From the NCBI GenBank assembly GCA_019347785.1, contig JAHWKQ010000075.1, positions 1 through 9,137 of the forward strand: a stretch of 9,137 nt of DNA, read 5' to 3'. Under the pieces are notes generated by a model. That model searched no databases, was not told the DNA's origin, and was given only the letters and a program-made list of their open reading frames with translations. Position numbers and translations under genes: made by a program. The stretch is from Actinomycetota bacterium (lineage in GTDB: Bacteria > Actinomycetota > Nitriliruptoria > Euzebyales > Egibacteraceae). This document shows positions 5,669 through 9,137 of this stretch, piece by piece. The number at the start of each line of letters is the position of its first letter. The stretch's first letter is position 1.

Positions 5669-7543
5669 TCACGACGCAAGGGCCTCGCGCAGCCCGCCGG
5701 TCCGCTGCAGCCGCCGCTCGACCGCGGTGCGCACCGACTGCTCCGAGCCGATGACGGTGACGCTGGCGCGGGCGCGGGTGATGGCGGTGTACAAGAGCTC
5801 CCGGGTGAGGATCGGCGAGTGGTCGACCGGCAGCACCACGATCACGTCGCCGAACTCCGACCCCTGGGACTTGTGGATGGTGAGCGCGTGGACGGTCTGC
5901 ACGCCCGGCAGGCGCACCACGTCGACGTGCCGCAGCCCGCGGCCGGAGTCCACGGCGACCACGGGCCGCCCGCCGCTGGCCACGACCACGCCGAGGTCGC
6001 CGTTGTAGACCCCGAGCAGCCGGTCGTTGTGGCCGATCATCACCGGCTGGCCGACCGTGACCGCGCCTCGCCGGTGCGGTGGACGGGGATCGACGAGGCG
6101 CTCGACGAGCGCGTTGTAGGTCGCGACGCCGGCGGGCCCGCGTCGGTGCGCGCAGAGCACCTTGAGGCGGTTCGCTGCTGCTAGCGCCCCGGCGGCGTCG
6201 CCGGCCGCCGCCCGCCGTCGCACCGCGGCGGCGGTGGCACGCAGACGCTCGCACACGGCTTCCAGCGCGCCGTCGGGGCGCGGCCAGCCGTCGGCGTCGT
6301 CGGGCACGACCAGCGACACGTCGGCCTGGATGGGGTCGCGCAGGGCGTCGAGCGCCGCGTCGACGTCGCCGCCGCTGATCGCCAGGGCGAAGCGGCCGAC
6401 CCCGCTGTCGGCGGTGAAGCGGTGGCCCTCGGTGAGGCGCACGACCGCGGGGTGGTCGCGGTCGCCGATGAGGTCGCCGAGCACCGATCCCGCCTCGACG
6501 CTCTGCAGCTGGTCGGGGTCGCCCACCAGGACCAGCCGGCTGGTGTCCGCGACCGCATCGACGACGTGCCGCATGAGGGCGACCGACACCATCGAGGCCT
6601 CGTCCACGATCACGAGGTCGGCGGCTACCGGATTGCGGCGGTCGTGCCGAGGGCGCCGGCCGCCACCGGGCCGCAGCCCCAGGAGCCGGTGGATGGTGGT
6701 CGCCTCGACCCCCGGCAGGGGCTGCGTGGAAGGTCCCTCGTCCTCGCCGCCCGGTTCCGTCTCCTCCACCGTGGGCAGCCCCAGGCTGCGGGCCTCCCCC
6801 ACCAGCGCCTCGCCCAAACGGGCCGCCGCCTTGCCGGTCGGTGCGGCGAGCGCCACCCGCAGGTCCGGCCGCGCCAGGTGCGCAGCGATCACCAGCCGCG
6901 CGATCGTCGTCGTCTTGCCGGTGCCGGGCCCTCCGGCGATCACCGTGAGGTCCCGCTGCGTGACCGTGTCCACCGCGCGCGCCTGCCCCGGGTGCAGGCC
7001 GGCCAGCGGCCCCCGCTGAAGCGGCAGCGGCGTGCTGGCGAGCCGTGCCCGCCGGCTGGTGAACGCTGCCGCCAGCGCCTGCTCGTCGTCCCACAGCCGG
7101 CGCAGGTACAGCCGCTGCCCGTGGAGCGCGAGGGGGCCGGGAACCGGTCCCTCCGCCACGAGCGCGGAGGCGGCAAGGCGGCGCACCAGCGGGTCTGGGG
7201 CTGGCCACTCGAGAGCGGCGAGCAGCTCGGCGTCCCCGTGCTCCTCGGCGACGACGTGGTCGGCCACGACCGCCAGATCCACGCACGTGGAGCCGTGCCC
7301 GGGGGCGCGCACCGCTAGCGCCGCCGCCAGCACCACCTCGGGATCGTCCTCGCCAACCAGGGCCGCGAGCCGGCGAGCGACATGGACATCGCCGGCCGCG
7401 AGGACGCCGGCGCGGTTGAACGGCGCGAGCCGCTCGGGGGCGTCGAGGACGACGTCCCCCGCCAGGGGGACTCCAGCCCGGCCGGGGGGCGAACTGAGCC
7501 CGACGGAGGAGGGCTCAGTGGGGGTGAGATCCGCGGCGCTCAT
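5669..7543 (-). CDS. recD: RecD, exodeoxyribonuclease V alpha subunit (SF1B 5'-3' DNA helicase)
   Basis: This encodes 624 residues, near the usual RecD length, and is the 5'-3' motor of the RecBCD complex that resects double-strand breaks in the cytoplasm. The helicase motifs are in order: Walker A GGPGTGKT at 204-211; motif Ia APTGKAAARL at 234-243; TIHRLLGLRP at 283-292; Walker B with DEASM at 314-318; motif III GDPDQLQSVEAGSVLGDL at 341-358; GHRF at 373-376; and the C-terminal motifs TIHKSQGSEF at 555-564 and YTAITRAR at 585-592. The N-terminal 190 residues form the less conserved RecD N-domain. An acidic low-complexity stretch (about 259-275, EETEPGGEDEGPSTQPL) separates motif Ia from THR-like motif Ib, where E. 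coli RecD also has a variable loop. The ATG at 7543 overlaps the recB stop as ATGA and has AGGGGAG four bases upstream, so the two are co-translated. All key helicase residues appear intact. Confidence 0.96.
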   Translation of the reverse strand: MSAADLTPTEPSSVGLSSPPGRAGVPLAGDVVLDAPERLAPFNRAGVLAAGDVHVARRLAALVGEDDPEVVLAAALAVRAPGHGSTCVDLAVVADHVVAEEHGDAELLAALEWPAPDPLVRRLAASALVAEGPVPGPLALHGQRLYLRRLWDDEQALAAAFTSRRARLASTPLPLQRGPLAGLHPGQARAVDTVTQRDLTVIAGGPGTGKTTTIARLVIAAHLARPDLRVALAAPTGKAAARLGEALVGEARSLGLPTVEETEPGGEDEGPSTQPLPGVEATTIHRLLGLRPGGGRRPRHDRRNPVAADLVIVDEASMVSVALMRHVVDAVADTSRLVLVGDPDQLQSVEAGSVLGDLIGDRDHPAVVRLTEGHRFTADSGVGRFALAISGGDVDAALDALRDPIQADVSLVVPDDADGWPRPDGALEAVCERLRATAAAVRRRAAAGDAAGALAAANRLKVLCAHRRGPAGVATYNALVERLVDPRPPHRRGAVTVGQPVMIGHNDRLLGVYNGDLGVVVASGGRPVVAVDSGRGLRHVDVVRLPGVQTVHALTIHKSQGSEFGDVIVVLPVDHSPILTRELLYTAITRARASVTVIGSEQSVRTAVERRLQRTGGLREALAS

Positions 7544-9137
7544 CGCGCTCCCCTGTCGAGCAGCTCGTCGAGCGCCACCACCAGCGCGGTGGGGGGGCGC
7601 CACGTGAACACGCCGCACACCCCGTCGGCGGTGATCGGGGTGTCGGGCCCGCCCATGCCGCGCAGGAACAGGTAGGCCACCCCGGCCAGGTGGCGGTCCG
7701 GTTCGTAGGCGGCGCCCAGCCGCAGCCGCAGCTGCCGGTGGAGCGCGACGAGGTACCCCAGCGCTTGGAGGGGGTAGTGCTCCTCGACCATCGCGTCCGC
7801 CAGCCGCGAGGGGGTGTAGTGCCCGTACTGCAGCGGCTGCCCCGGGGGCCCCAGCGTGTTGGTCTTGTGGTCGATCACGAGGTAGCCGTCGCCGCTGCGC
7901 ACGACGAGGTCGATGAAGCCCGCGAGGTAGCCGCGCCACGCGACTCCCCCGAGCTCGGCCCCCAGCCGCTGCGGCCACGCCTCCAGCGGGTCGCCGGCGG
8001 GCAGGTGCGTCGCCACGACGTCGGCGATCGCCGCGACGCTCACCGCCGACCCCGGCCGCGAGGCGGAGCCGCCGGCCACGCCGAGCTCGAACGCCACCTC
8101 GTCGAGCCGATCGGCGGGCGCGACGTCGGCGAGCCGCAGTGCCGTGGATCCGGTCCGCGTGAGCGGTCCGCCGGGCAACCCCAGCGGCGTGTGCACCGCG
8201 GCCACGAGCGCGTCGACCACCCGACCGGGGTCGTCCAGGGTCAGCAGGTGCCGGGCGGACCACCGGGCCAGCTCGGCCGCGATGCGGTCGCGCAGGTCGT
8301 CCGCGCTGAAGTCCACGTGCTCGAGCACGGCGTGCACGACCGTGCCGAACGTCGCCCCGCCCGCGACCCCTGACAGGAGCACCTCGCGGTCCAGGCCGCC
8401 CCCCCGCTCGGGCGCCGGTGGCGGAGGGGGAGCGTCCGCGTCGGTCTGCGCCCGCGGATCCGGCTCGTCGACCACCAGCCGCTCGCCGATCTCGACGTCC
8501 GCGGGCTCGTGCAGCGCCTTCAACCTCGAGTACGACGCCCGGATCCAGTCGCGCGGCACCGCGCTGGGCACCGGGCCACGCCGCAGCGGCGTCGCGGCCT
8601 GACCCCGCGAGGTCGGCACCGTCGCGGAGCCGTCGGCGCCGGTGACCCGCGAGAAGGCGAGGTGGGGAGCGCCCCGGCGGGCGACCTCGGCAAGTCGCTC
8701 GTCACGCAGCTGCGCGTCAGGCAGCGCACCCACCTGGTCGTCCTGCGCGAAGCGCAGCAGCGTCTCGGTCAGTCCCGCCAGCGGGCGGTTCGCCTTCGTC
8801 GGCGCCCACCACAGGACCCCTCGGTGCTGCGCCCGGGTCACCGCGACGTACGTGAGGCGGCACTCCTCGGCGAGCGCCTCGACGTGTGCGCGATCCCGGT
8901 TGGCCTTGAAGCGACGCGCCCCGTCGGCGGGTGGGCCGTCCCTGCAACCGGCGTCGAGCACGAGGGTGCCGTCGGCGTCGTGGTAGCGGGCGCAGGACCA
9001 CTCCACCCCCGCGGACGTCCACAGGAACGGCGCCAGGACCACCCCGAACTCCAGGCCCTTCGCGCGGTGGAGGGTGGTGATCCGCACGGCGTCGGCGTCG
9101 CTCTCGAGCCGCTGCTGGTGCTGCGGTGGCGGCGGCG
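7540..9137 (-). CDS. recB: RecB, exodeoxyribonuclease V beta subunit, C-terminal 531 residues (5' end outside window)
   Basis: This is the 3' part of recB; the reading frame stays open to the window edge, so no start is visible. Numbering is by residue in the window. RLESDADAVRITTLHRAKGL at about 9-28 is the UvrD-type C-terminal helicase motif V region. LTYVAVTRAQHRGVLWW at about 94-110 is motif VI. A Pro-rich linker (DADAPPPPPAPER, about 232-244) leads to the nuclease domain: GTVVHAVLEHVDF around H268, GFIDLVVR around D409, and LVIDHKTN with D422 and K424. These correspond to the metal-binding and catalytic His, Asp, Asp and Lys of RecB-family nucleases. HYPLQALGYLVALHR and VAYLFLRGMGG are further RecB signatures, so both helicase and nuclease functions look intact. 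It is followed by recD with a 4-bp overlap. A recC gene is expected upstream, beyond position 9137, but cannot be seen. The helicase ATP-binding part is also missing. Confidence 0.95.
   Translation of the reverse strand, partial: PPPPQHQQRLESDADAVRITTLHRAKGLEFGVVLAPFLWTSAGVEWSCARYHDADGTLVLDAGCRDGPPADGARRFKANRDRAHVEALAEECRLTYVAVTRAQHRGVLWWAPTKANRPLAGLTETLLRFAQDDQVGALPDAQLRDERLAEVARRGAPHLAFSRVTGADGSATVPTSRGQAATPLRRGPVPSAVPRDWIRASYSRLKALHEPADVEIGERLVVDEPDPRAQTDADAPPPPPAPERGGGLDREVLLSGVAGGATFGTVVHAVLEHVDFSADDLRDRIAAELARWSARHLLTLDDPGRVVDALVAAVHTPLGLPGGPLTRTGSTALRLADVAPADRLDEVAFELGVAGGSASRPGSAVSVAAIADVVATHLPAGDPLEAWPQRLGAELGGVAWRGYLAGFIDLVVRSGDGYLVIDHKTNTLGPPGQPLQYGHYTPSRLADAMVEEHYPLQALGYLVALHRQLRLRLGAAYEPDRHLAGVAYLFLRGMGGPDTPITADGVCGVFTWRPPTALVVALDELLDRGAR

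Noticed and set aside
7544..8263. An upstream extension of the recD frame to 864 residues
   Set aside because: The added part is low-complexity Arg/Ala sequence lying in the alternative frame of the RecB nuclease domain. The ATG at 7543 with its ATGA overlap and ribosome binding site is the natural start.
8395..8430. G/C-homopolymer-rich tract that could be a slippage or phase-variation site
   Set aside because: It encodes the Pro-rich linker between RecB helicase and nuclease domains. The runs are interrupted, the frame is intact and such linkers are expected there.
1..9137. CRISPR array, insertion sequence, attachment site or defence island
   Set aside because: No regularly spaced direct repeats, transposase or integrase motifs or terminal inverted repeats were seen. 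RecBCD alone is a housekeeping repair system.

Overview
This 9.1 kb window is a compact, very GC-rich (roughly 70% by eye) stretch of chromosome in which every supported gene lies on the minus strand, so transcription runs from high to low coordinates. It suggests an actinobacterium. The reasons are the N-terminus of an FhaA-type (DUF3662/FHA) protein, which is an Actinomycetota hallmark, the GC content, the frequent GTG starts and overlapping stop/start codons, and a secreted protein with cell wall-binding repeat 2 (CWB2) modules. A deep lineage such as the Nitriliruptoria/Euzebyales is a plausible guess, but nothing in the window proves it.

Region by region, in the direction of transcription:
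(1) 9137-5669 holds the 3' part of recB and the complete recD, joined by an ATGA overlap. They are two subunits of the RecBCD double-strand-break repair helicase/nuclease. recC is not in the window and would be expected further upstream.
(2) 5668-5600 is a short intergenic spacer with a perfect inverted repeat, a plausible promoter and a good ribosome binding site.
(3) 5599-337 is a tightly overlapping three-gene operon. The first gene encodes a 1084-residue exported surface protein with a Cys-rich beta-helix region, three CWB2 repeats, a Cu/Zn-superoxide-dismutase-like domain and a C-terminal membrane segment. The second encodes a two-domain GNAT acetyltransferase. The third encodes a polytopic membrane protein of the lysylphosphatidylglycerol-synthase transmembrane family (UPF0104).
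(4) 336-129 is a 208 bp intergenic leader with small perfect inverted repeats.
(5) 128-1 is the first 42 codons of an fhaA-like gene that runs out of the window.

The RecB-RecD pair is conventional. The three-gene operon is the novel-looking part. A secreted, probably disulfide-rich surface protein is translationally coupled to a cytoplasmic acyl/acetyltransferase and an integral membrane protein of a lipid-handling family, which suggests a cell-envelope module of unknown function. I see no mobile element, CRISPR array, tRNA, rRNA, phage gene or toxin-antitoxin pair, and base composition gives no visible sign of recent transfer.
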